Below are positions 21,216 to 33,892 of a DNA stretch of 64,000 nt, piece after piece. This DNA is from Costus lasius (taxonomy: Eukaryota; Streptophyta; Magnoliopsida; Zingiberales; Costaceae). Position numbers and translations under genes: made by a program. Each line of letters opens with the position of its first letter. The stretch's first letter is position 1. Under the pieces are notes generated by a model. It saw only the letters and a list, made by a program, of their open reading frames with translations, was not told the DNA's origin and did no database searches. The stretch covers positions 65,890,018 to 65,954,017 of the forward strand of contig CM050453.2 in the NCBI GenBank assembly GCA_027563935.2, in the 5' to 3' direction.

Positions 21216-23054
21216 GACAGGTTTATTTTGACTTGTTGCATATGATTGCCTTGATGTGATCCATGTTTGATTTATAGGATAGATCTTCTACATGTTCACA
21301 TGCGCTTACTTGATGACAAGATTACATATTGTGTTTGCGCATGTATCCATGTTGTTTAAAGTTTGCGCATGTTTCATAGATGTTTTTCAAACAAAAATTT
21401 ACTTCATGCGCGCCCCCTCATTTAGATCTATCTAAGCGCCTGCTTTAAACTCTTAGACGGGTTAATAGGGTTGAAGTCATTAGTCAAAGTCTGGACCCAA
21501 TAGCCTAATCAGACCATCTGACAGCCTAGATGGGTCGGCCAGATAGCACCTGTGCGCAAGCAATACAGGTGGCTATAGGTCGACTGCAGAAGGGCGTGTA
21601 GCGATGTCTGATTGAGGCGCCTGGTGAACGATCATGATTAAGGCCCGGGGTCACACCCGCTTGCCAGAAATCATGTGGGACGTTCAGCCCTTAAGGCATG
21701 CATAGTTGACCACAAGGTCGACGCAAGTCAGTTATGACTGGGTGCGTGCAAGGGCAGTGGGTCTGACTTGGTCTGATGAGTGGATACCTATTAATGGAAC
21801 GTTGTAAGGTAGTAAGGCACATAAGGAAATAAAATTGATGCCATGGGTTTTCAAAATTTTATTTTCTGTTTGGATCACATGGATGCTTGTTTATCATGGT
21901 GAATGGATGTCTATTTAATCTTATGTGGGCTGCCCTTATTTGTGTGCTGTGCTGGGGCCTGCGTGCCTGGAATTGATTTATAAATTTTGCTGTGATCTGC
22001 GAATCACACTTTAATTTATGAAAATTGTATAATTGACCTGCGAGTCAAACCTTGTCTAGATAGATTAAAAATGTAATTTGATCAGACATGAGCACAGAGC
22101 ACACATGGCAGAGACGCTTGCAGCAAGTGGCTTCACCAGGTGGTGGGTCTAGAGTTCGACTCTAGAAAAGGCGCAACCAGTCTGGTGGGCGCATTTAGGC
22201 TGCAAAGGGCGCCTTGGGCCCGGGCCGGGCCATATGAAGTGAAAGAGACCCATAAAGAGCTCAAGTGAGGACTTGTGTAAAACTAGGGTTTTACTTAGGC
22301 TTTTATGGGCGTTTACCACATAAGATCATTGTGCTTTCTACTTACTGTTTTAAGTAATATTAGCACAAGTATATTTATTCTTCTGCTATCACCATAGATC
22401 TTGCATGATAGTAAGAAGATAAATTGGACCGTTAAAATCCAACGAAATATCAAGCTCGAAAGCCTTCTGATGCGAAACCTCATTGTTCTGACTATCGTTG
22501 GGGCCGTGTTGTACCCACTCAGTGGGCACGCCCAGCTATCTTCAGACGGTGTGTGATTACACCTACATGCTACAGAGTAGGGATTTATCCCTTCTCGTTG
22601 CTCAGCATAGCACGTGGTGGTCCAGGGAGTAGGTCAGGTCAGCTTGACCATATGGGCTACATATTGAGCATATGATAGCTATATGGAGGCAGCCATCTTA
22701 GGAATCAGAAACTGTGTTGTACCAACTCAGTTGGCGCAGTCTTCTAGATTGCCTAGATGAAGGGGAATCGCACGGGTTGGCGATTGGCATGGATAGCCTA
22801 CCAGTGATTAGTGCTTGAACTCTCTGTGCATCTTATCTCGCCTGAGCAGGACGCGGAGATCATGTATGAAATCTGGATCCCATCTCACTAAAAGAGTTTC
22901 ACTCTTTCGGGCTGTTTTATTAGATTTTTCAGTCAGATAAAATAGTGAGAAAAGAATCACTCTTAAGTCCTGGATTGATTCTAACATGGATACTGACCTT
23001 GTTGTTCTTACAATGTTGTAGATTCCTGCAGCAACGAACACCACAGGGCTCAAT
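21216..23054 (+). other. Structured untranslated leader of the base-layer copia element
   Basis: Homologous to the other leaders. Hairpins: GGC-CTGCGT-GCC at 21956-21967; TGTGAT-CTGCGA-ATCACA at 21991-22008; TTGAC-CTGCGA-GTCAA at 22033-22048; long stem at 22051-22090, with one outer mismatch and a wobble pair inside; CTAGAG-TTCGA-CTCTAG at 22149-22165, where both partners of one pair differ from unit 2; TTGTA-bulge hairpins at 22501-22533 and about 22709-22742. A splice-acceptor-like TAG ends at 23021. Confidence 0.72.
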
Positions 23055-23280
23055 TTGCGATCCATATTGGAAAAGGAGAAGTTTGCTGGGCCAAACTTCT
23101 CAGACTGGTACAGACAGCTTAAGATTGTGCTTAAGGCTGAGAGGAAGGTGTATGTCCTTGAGTCGGAAATACCGGCTCAAGCTGCTGCGAACGCCGCAAG
23201 GGCGGTTCGGGATGCTTATGAGAAGCACGTCAGTGATAGTACTGATGTCGCTTGCCTTATGCTTGCGTCAATGACGCCAG
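23055..23280 (+). pseudogene. Base-layer copia gag, 5' part, interrupted by insertion
   Basis: It encodes the gag N-terminus in the wording of the other copies (LEKEKFAGPNFSDWY) for about 75 codons, then stops at the insertion of the minus-strand element within the sequence ATGACGCCAG. The reading frame resumes at 32463 once the insert and one GCCAG repeat are disregarded. There is no ATG at the expected start: the aligned codon is ACA and the first shown codon is TTG. Confidence 0.88.
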
Positions 23281-24972
23281 TGTAGGTCCCCTTCAAGGGG
23301 GAGCGCAAACCCTAAGCATGCACAAATCTCGATTGCATGGGCGGAATTAGGGTTTCCATAGATCGCATGTAGTATATCTATAAGATTAACTTTGTTTGCT
23401 TATAAAGATCAAGAGAAGATCTCTTACCATAGCCATGATAAAGGGTGGCGACTTGGAAGCAAGAGGGCAAGTAAGCACTCCTCCAAAGATAACGCACACT
23501 AGATGAGAGATGGCTACCCTTTCGTATGTTCCTTGTGCTAGCAAGGGATCTCCAAAACTTCCTTGTCGTGTGTAGATGAAGAGAGGTGCTTGGCCGAGAG
23601 CTTCGTTGTGCAAGAGTTCCCCTTCTTCCTTGTCGAATGAAGATGACAAGAGAGTAATTTGGCAAATGGCGTTAAGGCTTTCATTCAAGTGATGGCGTTA
23701 CACTTCCAAATATGGAAGGTTATGAAGCCATGCGACCACTTGAAGAAAAACCGCCCAAAATGCCTTCAATCCTTGAACCATACGTTCACCCATGTGAACC
23801 GGTTCAAGCCAATTAGGTTCAACTCAATTCGGTTCAAAAAACCAAATCAAACCAGCCCAAGCCATGGTCTAGATCTCTTTGAACCAAATGGTTCAAGATC
23901 CAACCGTTCATCTCTGGATGCTCTTGATCTCTCCGATCTAGCATCCACACTCTCGATCGAAGCTTACCGATCTCAAGCCCTAATCAATCAAACATGATCA
24001 GACCAGATCTCACTTACAATCAGAGTCTAAACTCCTTTAAACTAAATCCAAACAATTCAGTCCACACGATCTGACTTGAGGAAGCCATGTCATCAAATTG
24101 TGCGACCCTAAGGGTTTCCTTTAAATGTCGGTAACGACAACTTACGTTATCACGATCAGTGAGGGGTATCTAGCAACACATCACTGTCTCCCGATATAAA
24201 GGAAAGAGTCTTCCAAGACTACACCCAAATCACAGCACAAGTGTGAATCCATTTCACGAGGCATGCATGTTTCCTTTGCCACTGGATGTTCTTATTGGAC
24301 AAGCGTGTCAAGCCTGTAGCTCCAATATGATGAGCATGATTAGATCAGATGCACATTGTCACCTGGGTATGGCCATACACTTTCTCAATCATCTCATTTA
24401 GGGGGGCCCCTATAGAACACCACACTCCTTCAACAAGGAGACGGCAATCCTCTATCTATCACTTGTGCCCTAACCTGACTCATGATCATTATCCAAGATA
24501 GTCTATAACCATTATATTTCAAATGATATTGAACTACCTCAAAACAATGACATTCATCATTTAGAAACACAAGTAATCTCAAGTCAAAGGACATGTGCCA
24601 CTTGTAGCATACAAGGATTATTCACATTGTGACAAGCAATTGAATATCCTAGTAGGGTCTGTCCAGTACATCCAATGTACCCATGAGTCTACATCTTATT
24701 CCATGCTCGAAGCATCCTATAAGATTAGAACACATATTAGTCTTAACCATATCAAGGCTGTCTCATGTTCACCAAGATATATCGACTAAGGACATTACTG
24801 CATGTCAGCCTAGCTGAACAGCTTTGAGACATTATTCAGTAGTACACTTATTACAGCAGACAAGGTAACAACCTGAATAACAACCATTGCCTTCATAAAC
24901 TTAAGAGTTTATACAATGATACTATTACAATCCCAAGGCCTCAAACATTAGCCTTAAGGGTATACCCCAACA
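23281..24972 (-). repeat. 3' LTR of the minus-strand copia element
   Basis: 1692 bp, with plus-strand ends TGTAGGTCCCC and TATACCCCAACA. It pairs with 30766-32457. Differences seen by eye include GATTGC/GAGTGC, TCGTATG/TCGGATG, CATACG/CATATG, ACCGAT/ACCTAT, ACTAAA/ACTGAA, GAACTA/GAAGTA and GGGTAT/GGGCAT. Confidence 0.94.
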
Positions 24973-24985
24973 ATCTCCCACTTGC
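24973..24985 (-). promoter_or_regulatory. Polypurine tract of the minus-strand copia element
   Basis: Reverse complement of GCAAGTGGGAGAT, directly inside the 3' LTR. Confidence 0.85.
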
Positions 24986-24992
24986 ACTTAAT

Positions 24993-27900
24993 CTAATGGT
25001 TGAGAAACCTCAAACCCATATTATTACAGTGCTTCTCATACTTCTGCTGCGCCAGAGGCTTGGTAAGCGGGTCTGCCAGATTGTCATCTGTATGAACCTT
25101 GCATATTTTGATCTCGCCACGATCTATGATCTCCCGGATCAAGTGAAACCGTCTCTGTATGTGCTTGGACTTCTGGTGCGACCGTGGTTCCTTTGCTTGT
25201 GCGATGGCTCCAGTGTTATCACAGAAGATAACCAAAGGATCGACACTCGAAGGAACAACACCAAGTTCTCTCACGAACTTACGAATCCACACTGCCTCCT
25301 TGGATGCTTCCGAGGCTGCAACATACTCGGCTTCTGTTGTGGAATCAGCAACAGTTGACTGTTTGAAACTCTTCCACACCACTGCTCCACCATTCAAGCT
25401 AAAAACATAGCCTGATTGCGATCGGAAATCATCCTGGTCCGACTGGAACGAAGCGTCAGTATATCCTTCTATACTGAGTTCTTCCTGACCACCATATATC
25501 AAGAACATATCTTTGGTCCTCCGCAGATATTTTAAAATGTTCTTGACTGCAATCCAGTGCGCCATACCTGGATTACTTTGGAACCGACTGGTCACGCTTA
25601 ACCCGTAAGCTACGTCTGGGCGAGTACATAACATCGCATACATTATGGACCCAATAGCCGAAGCATAAGGCGTATTGTCCATTTCATCTTTCTCAGTCTG
25701 TGTTTGCGGACACTGACTTTTCGAAAGATTCAGACCATGTCTGACTGGAAGATATCCTCTTTTAGAATTCTCTAAATGGAATCTCTCCAGGACTTTATCG
25801 ATGTAAGTACTCTAGCACAGCCCGAGAAGCCTCTTAGATCTATCCCTGTAGATCTTCACACCAAACACATAGGCTGCTTCTCCTAGATCTTTCATCTGAA
25901 AACATTTTCCTAACCATGCTTTAACAGCATGCAGTTCAGGAATATCGTTTCCAATGATTAAGATATCATCGACGTAGAGGACTAGGAAAGTAATCACGCT
26001 CCCACTAAACCTCTTATATACACACGGGTCATCTTCGTTCTTGATGAAACCAAACTCAGAGATTGATTCATCAAAACGAATATTCCAGCTTCTAGATGCT
26101 TGTTTAAGTCCATAAATGGACTTCTTTAACTTGCATATTTTATGACGATCTGCTGGATTAGTGAAACCTTCAGGTGTGTCATATACACATCCTCATCCAG
26201 TTTTCCATTAAGGAAAGCAGTTGTCACATCCATCTGCCAGATCTCATAATCGTAATATGCTGCTATCGCGAAAAGAATCCGAATAGACTTAAACATGGCT
26301 ACAGGAGAGAAAGTTTCATCATAATCTATCCCGTAGATTTGTTTGAAACCTTTCGCTACTATCCTGCCTTTATAGGTAACCACGTTACCATCCATGTCAA
26401 TCTTCTTCTTGAAGATCCATTTACAGCCTATAGGGATTACTCCCGGAGGCGGATCAACCAAATCCCAGACTTGGTTATCTGACATGGAGTCTATCTCGGC
26501 TCGCATAGCTTCAAGCCATCTAGCTGACTCCGGTCCACTGACCGCATCCGCATAAGTAAGGGGTTCATCATTATCAATGATGTAGACTCCGTCATAGCGC
26601 TCAGGCTGATGACGGATCCTTCCCGATCTACGCGGTTCCCGTGATATCTGAGTCTCAGTTTGTTCAATAACCTGATCCACTGGCTCAGGGTCATCCAACT
26701 GTGCTTGACTACTTTGTCCTTCCTCTGGATTCTCATCCAGCTTTATTTCTCTCCCACTGGCTTCTTGCAGAAGAAACTCCTTCTCAAGAAATATGGCCGT
26801 CCGAGCAACAAATACTTTGTTCTCTTTGGGATCGTAGAAATAATAACCCTTAGTTTCCTTAGGGTAACCGACAAAGATACATTTCTCAGATCTGCTCTCC
26901 AGTTTCCCAGAGGCGAGCTTTTTGACATAAGCCTCGCAACCCCAGATCCTGATAAATGTCAAGCTCGGCTGTTTCCCATACCATAACTCATATGGCGTCT
27001 TAGAAACTGCCTTGGATGGCACTCGGTTTAGTACCTTTGCAGCTGTCTCCAGTGCAAATCCCCAAAAGGAATAAGGTAGAGTAGCCTGACTCATCATAGA
27101 ACGAACCATATCAAGTAACGTTCTATTTCTCCTCTCGGACACACCATTCCATTGCGGTGTTCCTGGTGGAGTGAGCTGTGAGATAATCCCACACTCCTTC
27201 AGATAGTCAGTAAACGCATGACTCAAGTATTCTCCACCTCGATCAGAACGAAGTACCTTGATATTTCGGCCTAGCTGATTTTGTACTTCATTCTTGAACT
27301 CTTTGAACTTGTCAAAAGATTCACTCTTATGTCTCATAAGATAGACATAACCATACCTACTGAAATCATCAGTAAAGGTAATGAAGTACGAATAGCCACC
27401 TCTGGCATGTTTACTAAATGGCCCACACACATCACTGTGTATAAGGTCAAGTAAACCTGAAGCCCTTTGACCTTTGTGAGGAAAAGGTGACTTCGTCATT
27501 TTACCCATTAAACAAGCTTTGCATGTATCAATCTCCTCACAGGAGAATGATCCCAGCAGTCCATGATCATGCAACCGCTTAATGCGCTTCTTGTTAATAT
27601 GGCCTAAACGACTATGCCATAACAAGGTGCTGTCTTCAGCATACTTGGCTTTCTTAATATCAACATTTTGTATAGAACTTTCCATGTCCAACATGTATAA
27701 CCCATTGTTAATTGAACCAGTTGCATAAACAATATTATCTAAAGATAAAACACACTTTGAAATATTGCATTCAAAGGCAAATCCTTTCCTGACAAGAGCA
27801 GGAATAGAGATAATATTTTTAGTAATACTTGGAACAAAGTAACAACTGTTTAGTTCTAATACAATGCCAGATGGTAATGAGATGAAATAGTCTCCTACAG

Positions 27901-28876
27901 CAACAGCAGCAACCCGTGCCCCGTTTCCAACGCGTAGGTCCACCTCATGCAGTCCCACCTGTCTTCTTCTCTTGAGTTCCTGTACATTTGAACAAATGTG
28001 AACTCCACATGCAGTGTCCAACACCCATGAAATAGAAGAAGAAGATTTCATGACTTCAGTCACATATATACCTGAGCCAGAAGCGATGCTTCCCCTCTTA
28101 TCTCCTTGGAGCTCTTTACAGTCCTTTTTCCAGTGACCCAGCTGGCCACAGTGGAAACACCTGTTGTCGTTCGACCGCTTGACCTTTTGCTTCAGAGCCT
28201 TACTGTAGTTCTTGACTGGGGCTTTGCCCTTCTTCCCCTTCTTCTTGTTCCTGGAAGGAACCATTAAAACAGAGGTTGAAGGCTTTCCCTTCAGAGTCTC
28301 CTCAGTTGTCAAGAGCATATTCAGCAGCTCTGCCGGAGTACAATCGATTTTGTTCATATTAAAGTTAATAATGAACGCATCGAAAGAGGGCGGGAGAGAC
28401 TGCAGAATAATGTCTACAGCAAGCTCCTGGTTGATGGTATGCCCCAGTTTCTCCAGAGCCTCCTTGTGCCCAATCATCTTGAGCACGTGAGCTCCCATTG
28501 GGCTCCCTTCAGCCAGTTTGCTCTGAAAGAAGAGCTTTGTCAGATTATAGCGTTCTGTCCTCGCCTGTGCAGCATACAGCATCTTGAGGTTCGCTATAAT
28601 CTCTATAGCCTACATATCCTCATGCTGACGCTGCAGCGGTGGCGTCATAGACGCTAGCATCAGGCAAGCGACATCAATGCTATCATTGACATGCTTTTCA
28701 TAGGCTTCGCGAACCGCCCTTGCGGCGTTCGCAGCGGGTTGAGGCGGCACAGCCGTCTCGAGGACATACAGTTTCCTCTCAGCCTTAAGAATGATCTTAA
28801 GGTGTCCGAACCAGTCTGAGAAGTTTGGCCCAGCAAACTTCTCCCTTTCCAGTAGGGATCGCACATTGAAGCTCAT
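24993..28876 (-). pseudogene. Copia gag-pol polyprotein of the minus-strand element, lightly damaged
   Basis: It starts at a genuine ATG (28874-28876, MSFNVRSLLE), so this copy shows the ancestral gag start. Zinc knuckle, LDTACG protease, DDE integrase, YVDDILII reverse transcriptase and RNase H are all recognisable. Damage: a TAG at 28610-28612 in gag, a one-base deletion near 26177 in the reverse transcriptase just after EDVYMT, and a TAG (from CAG) at 25812-25814. The frame is otherwise open to the normal stop before the polypurine tract. As it stands it cannot give a full polyprotein. Confidence 0.93.
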
Positions 28877-30751
28877 GGTGTTCGTTGCTGCAGGAATCTA
28901 CAACAATGCAAGAACAGCAAGGTCAGTATCAATGTTTAGAATCAATCCAGGACTTAAGAAAGATTCTTTTCTCACTATTTTATCTGGCTGAAAAATCCAG
29001 CAAAACAGCCCGAAAGAGTAGAACTCTTTTAGTGAGATGGGATCCAGATTTCATACTTGGTCTCCGCGTCCCGCTCAGGCGAGATAAGATGCACAGAGAG
29101 TACAAGCACTAATCTCTGGTAGGCTGTCCCAGCCAATCGCCAACCCTTGCGATTCCCCTTCATCTGGGCAATCCAGCAGACTGTGCCAACTGAGTTGGTA
29201 CAACACAGTCTCTGACCCCACAGATGGCTGCCTCCATGTGCTACCATATGCGCCACATATGTAGCCTACATGGTCAAGCTGACCCGACCTACTCCCTGGA
29301 CCACCACGTGCTATGCTGAGCAACGAGAAGGGATAAATCCCTACTCTGTAACACGCAGGTGTAATCCTGCACCGTCTGAAGATAGATGGACGTGCCCACT
29401 GAGTGGGTACAACACGGCTCCAACGATAGTCAGAACAGTGAGGTTTCGCGTCAGAAGGCTTACGAGCTTGATATGTTAGCGTTTGGATTTTAACGGTCTT
29501 TTATCTTCATACCTATCATGCAAGTCCTATGGTGATAGCAGAAGATAAACTCATGCAATTCTAATTATAAAAGCAATAAATAGAAAGCATGCTGATCTTA
29601 TGTGGTAAAAGCCCATAGCCTAAGTAAGACCTTAATTTTACTTAAGTCTTCACTTTCTTTTCATGGGTCTTTTATCTCATCAGGTCCATCCCAGGGCCCT
29701 TGCGCCAAGTTCAGCTCAGGTGCGCCCACCAGCTGAATGCGCCTCTTTAATGTGTGCTTTTGTGCTCTTGTCTAATCAAATACATTTTGATCTATCTAGA
29801 CAAGGTTGACTCGCAGGTCAAATATACAATAAATTAATTAACAAGTGATTCGCAGATCACAATAAAAATTAATTTACAAGTTTAAGTCCAGGCACGCAGG
29901 CCCCAGCACAGCACACATTTAACATGGGCAGCCCACATAAGAATAAATAAACAAGCATCATGGCATCATTCAATCAACATGTGATCCATTACAAAGAAAA
30001 TAAAATTTTGAAAACCCCATTGGCATCAATTTTAATTTTCTTATGAGCCCTACTACCTTACAACGGTCCATTAATAGGGATCCACTCATCCAGCTAGTCA
30101 GATCCACTGCCCTTGCATGCACCAAGTCCTAACTGACTCGAGTTGACCTAATGGTCAACCATGCATGCTACAAGGGCTGAACAACCCTCATGAGTTTTGG
30201 CAAGCGGGTGTGACCCCGGGCCTAACTCATGTGTGTTCATTAGTCGTCTCAACCAGACCTCGCTACACGCCCTTGATGCAGTCAACCTATAGCCACCTCG
30301 TGCTTGCGCACAGGTGCTATCAGGTCAACCCATCTAGGCTGTCAGATGGTCTGATCAGACTAGTTGGATCTTCCCTAGAGGATGCCTTCAACCCTACTAA
30401 CCCGTCTAAGGGATTATAGCAGGCGCCACTTAGATCTATGGTGATAGGCGCGCAAGATGTAAGGTTTTTCTTTGAAAAACAACTACAACAAGCGCAATCA
30501 AGTAACATGCGCCACTTTGATAAACAAGATACATCAAATATCTAGCATGTCATTCTTTGCATGTTGATAAACCAAAGATCTAGGCATAAGCGCAAACTTC
30601 TCCAAGCAATGATACAAGCGCAAACAAACTTATGTGCACACAACATCATGTAAGCGCAAGAAAACAAAGCATGAAGTGAGCGCAATATGGCATCATGAAT
30701 GGATCACAATCTCAGCAAAGCAATCATATAGATGATACTGAAAAACCCTAT
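28877..30751 (-). other. Structured untranslated leader of the minus-strand copia element
   Basis: Homologous to the other leaders, on the minus strand. In plus coordinates: CTGCG-loop hairpins at 29891-29902, 29845-29860 and 29806-29821; long stem 29767-29804 (CTTGTCT/AGACAAG outside, GATCAAA/TTTGATT inside on the sense strand); TTGTA-bulge hairpins at about 29388-29420 and 29179-29210. The TTCGA hairpin is missing here, apparently deleted. A splice-acceptor-like TAG occupies 28898-28900, upstream of the ATG. Confidence 0.72.
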
Positions 30752-30763
30752 GCTCTGATACCA
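30752..30763 (-). promoter_or_regulatory. Primer binding site of the minus-strand copia element
   Basis: Reverse complement of TGGTATCAGAGC, two bases from the LTR end at 30766. Confidence 0.92.
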
Positions 30764-30765
30764 AT

Positions 30766-32457
30766 TGTAGGTCCCCTTCAAGGGGGAGCGCAAACCCTAA
30801 GCATGCACAAATCTCGAGTGCATGGGCGGAATTAGGGTTTCCATAGATCGCATGTAGTATATCTATAAGATTAACTTTGTTTGCTTATAAAGATCAAGAG
30901 AAGATCTCTTACCATAGCCATGATAAAGGGTGGCGACTTGGAAGCAAGAGGGCAAGTAAGCACTCCTCCAAAGATAACGCACACTAGATGAGAGATGGCT
31001 ACCCTTTCGGATGTTCCTTGTGCTAGCAAGGGATCTCCAAAACTTCCTTGTCGTGTGTAGATGAAGAGAGGTGCTTGGCCGAGAGCTTCGTTGTGCAAGA
31101 GTTCCCCTTCTTCCTTGTCGAATGAAGATGACAAGAGAGTAATTTGGCAAATGGCGTTAAGGCTTTCATTCAAGTGATGGCGTTACACTTCCAAATATGG
31201 AAGGTTATGAAGCCATGCGACCACTTGAAGAAAAACCGCCCAAAATGCCTTCAATCCTTGAACCATATGTTCACCCATGTGAACCGGTTCAAGCCAATTA
31301 GGTTCAACTCAATTCGGTTCAAAAAACCAAATCAAACCAGCCCAAGCCATGGTCTAGATCTCTTTGAACCAAATGGTTCAAGATCCAACCGTTCATCTCT
31401 GGATGCTCTTGATCTCTCCGATCTAGCATCCACACTCTCGATCGAAGCTTACCTATCTCAAGCCCTAATCAATCAAACATGATCAGACCAGATCTCACTT
31501 ACAATCAGAGTCTAAACTCCTTTAAACTGAATCCAAACAATTCAGTCCACACGATCTGACTTGAGGAAGCCATGTCATCAAATTGTGCGACCCTAAGGGT
31601 TTCCTTTAAATGTCGGTAACGACAACTTACGTTATCACGATCAGTGAGGGGTATCTAGCAACACATCACTGTCTCCCGATATAAAGGAAAGAGTCTTCCA
31701 AGACTACACCCAAATCACAGCACAAGTGTGAATCCATTTCACGAGGCATGCATGTTTCCTTTGCCACTGGATGTTCTTATTGGACAAGCGTGTCAAGCCT
31801 GTAGCTCCAATATGATGAGCATGATTAGATCAGATGCACATTGTCACCTGGGTATGGCCATACACTTTCTCAATCATCTCATTTAGGGGGGCCCCTATAG
31901 AACACCACACTCCTTCAACAAGGAGACGGCAATCCTCTATCTATCACTTGTGCCCTAACCTGACTCATGATCATTATCCAAGATAGTCTATAACCATTAT
32001 ATTTCAAATGATATTGAAGTACCTCAAAACAATGACATTCATCATTTAGAAACACAAGTAATCTCAAGTCAAAGGACATGTGCCACTTGTAGCATACAAG
32101 GATTATTCACATTGTGACAAGCAATTGAATATCCTAGTAGGGTCTGTCCAGTACATCCAATGTACCCATGAGTCTACATCTTATTCCATGCTCGAAGCAT
32201 CCTATAAGATTAGAACACATATTAGTCTTAACCATATCAAGGCTGTCTCATGTTCACCAAGATATATCGACTAAGGACATTACTGCATGTCAGCCTAGCT
32301 GAACAGCTTTGAGACATTATTCAGTAGTACACTTATTACAGCAGACAAGGTAACAACCTGAATAACAACCATTGCCTTCATAAACTTAAGAGTTTATACA
32401 ATGATACTATTACAATCCCAAGGCCTCAAACATTAGCCTTAAGGGCATACCCCAACA
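30766..32457 (-). repeat. 5' LTR of the minus-strand copia element
   Basis: 1692 bp, the partner of 23281-24972, followed on the right by the target duplication GCCAG (32458-32462) and the resumed gag of the base-layer copy. Confidence 0.94.
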
Positions 32458-32462
32458 GCCAG

Positions 32463-33892
32463 AGCTCCAGCGTCAGCATGAGGATTTGTCTGCTATTGAT
32501 ATTATAGAAAATCTCAAGATGCTATATGCTGCACAGGCAAGGACAGAACGCTATAACTTGACGAAACTTTTCCTTCATAGCAAACTGACTGAAGGCAGTC
32601 CAGTGGGAGCTCACGTAGTCAAGATGATTGGGTACAAGGAGGCTCTAGAGAAACTGGGACACACCATCAATCAGGAACTTGTTGTAGACATTATCCTGCA
32701 GTCTCTCCCGGCCTCTTTCGATCCGTTCATCATTAATTTTAATATGAACAAGATCGACTGTACTCCGGCAGAGTTACTGAACATGCTCTGCACCACAGAG
32801 CAGACTCTTGAGAAGGGAAAGCCTTCATCCTCTGTCTTGATGGTTCCTTCAAGGAATAAGAAGAAGGGGAAGAAGGGCAAAACCCCTATCAAGAGCTACA
32901 ACAAGGCTTTGAAACAAAAGGTGAAGCGGTCAAAGGACAACAGATGTTTCCACTGTGGCCAGCTGGGTCACTGGAAGAAGGACTGTAAAGCGCTCCAAGG
33001 AGAAAAGAAGGGAAGCAAGCCTTTCACTTCTGGCTCAGGTATTTACGTGACTGAAGTCATGGTAGCTTCTTCTATTTCATGGGTGTTGGACACTGCATGT
33101 GGAGTTCACATTTGTTCAAATGTGCAGGAACTCAAGAGAAGAAGACAGGTGGGACAGCATGAGGTGGACCTACGAGTTGGAAACAGGGCACGGGTTGCTG
33201 CTGTTGCTGTAGGAGAATATCACATCTCTTTACCATCTGGTTTTGTATTAGAACTTGACAATTGTTATTTCGTACCGAGCATAACTAAGAATATTATCTC
33301 TATTCCTGCTCTTGTCAGGAAAGGTTTTTCTTTTGAATGCAAAACTTTAAAGTGTTGTATTTCGTTTGATAATATTGTTTATGCTACCGGGTCGATTAAC
33401 AATGGGTTATTCATGTTGGACATGGAATGTTCTGTACAACAAATTGATAACAAGAAAGCCAAGTATGCTGATGACAGCACCTTGCTTTGGCATAGTCGTT
33501 TAGGCCATATTAACAAGAAGCGCATTAAGCGGTTGCATGAACGTGGACTGCTGGGATCATTCTCCTATGAGGAGCTTGATACATGCAAAGCTTGTTTAAT
33601 GGGTAAAATGACGAAGACTCCTTTTTCTAATAAAGGTCAAAGGGCTTCAGGTTTACTTGACCTTATTCACAGTGATGTATGTGGGCCTTTTAGTAAATAT
33701 GCCAGAGGTGGCTATTTATACTTCATTACTTTTACTGATGATTTCAGTAGGTATGGTTATGTCTATTTAATGAGACATAAGAGTGAATCTTTTGACAAGT
33801 TCAAAGAGTTCAAAAATGAAGTACAAAATCAGTTAGGCCGAAATATCAAGGCACTTTGTTCAGATCGAGGTGGGGAATACTTGACCTCTCCT
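32463..33892 (+). pseudogene. Base-layer copia gag-pol, resumed after the insertion and truncated in the integrase
   Basis: An open frame carries the rest of gag, a zinc knuckle (CFHCGQLGH then WKKDC), the LDTACG protease, the integrase zinc region and HSDVCGPF, up to SDRGGEYL. There the sequence changes abruptly, about 33880-33892, into the end of a gypsy LTR. The second integrase Asp is present; the catalytic Glu, reverse transcriptase and RNase H are gone. Apart from the insertion and the truncation I see no stop in this part, which is unexpected for the oldest layer. Confidence 0.9.

Larger units (their letters stand above)
23281..32457 (-). mobile_element. Nearly complete minus-strand copia element with target duplication GCCAG
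   Basis: A 9177-bp element with two 1692-bp LTRs, primer site, leader, gag-pol and polypurine tract, read right to left. Perfect direct repeats GCCAG lie at 23276-23280 and 32458-32462. By eye the two LTRs differ at about seven positions, so this is probably one of the youngest insertions here. It sits inside the gag of the base-layer copy. Its gag-pol has two stops and one single-base deletion. It is the only copy with a proper ATG at gag. Confidence 0.95.

Noticed and set aside
28439..28657. Plus-strand ORF opposite copia gag
   Set aside because: Shadow of the minus-strand gag; the same antisense frames appear opposite every copy of gag-pol.
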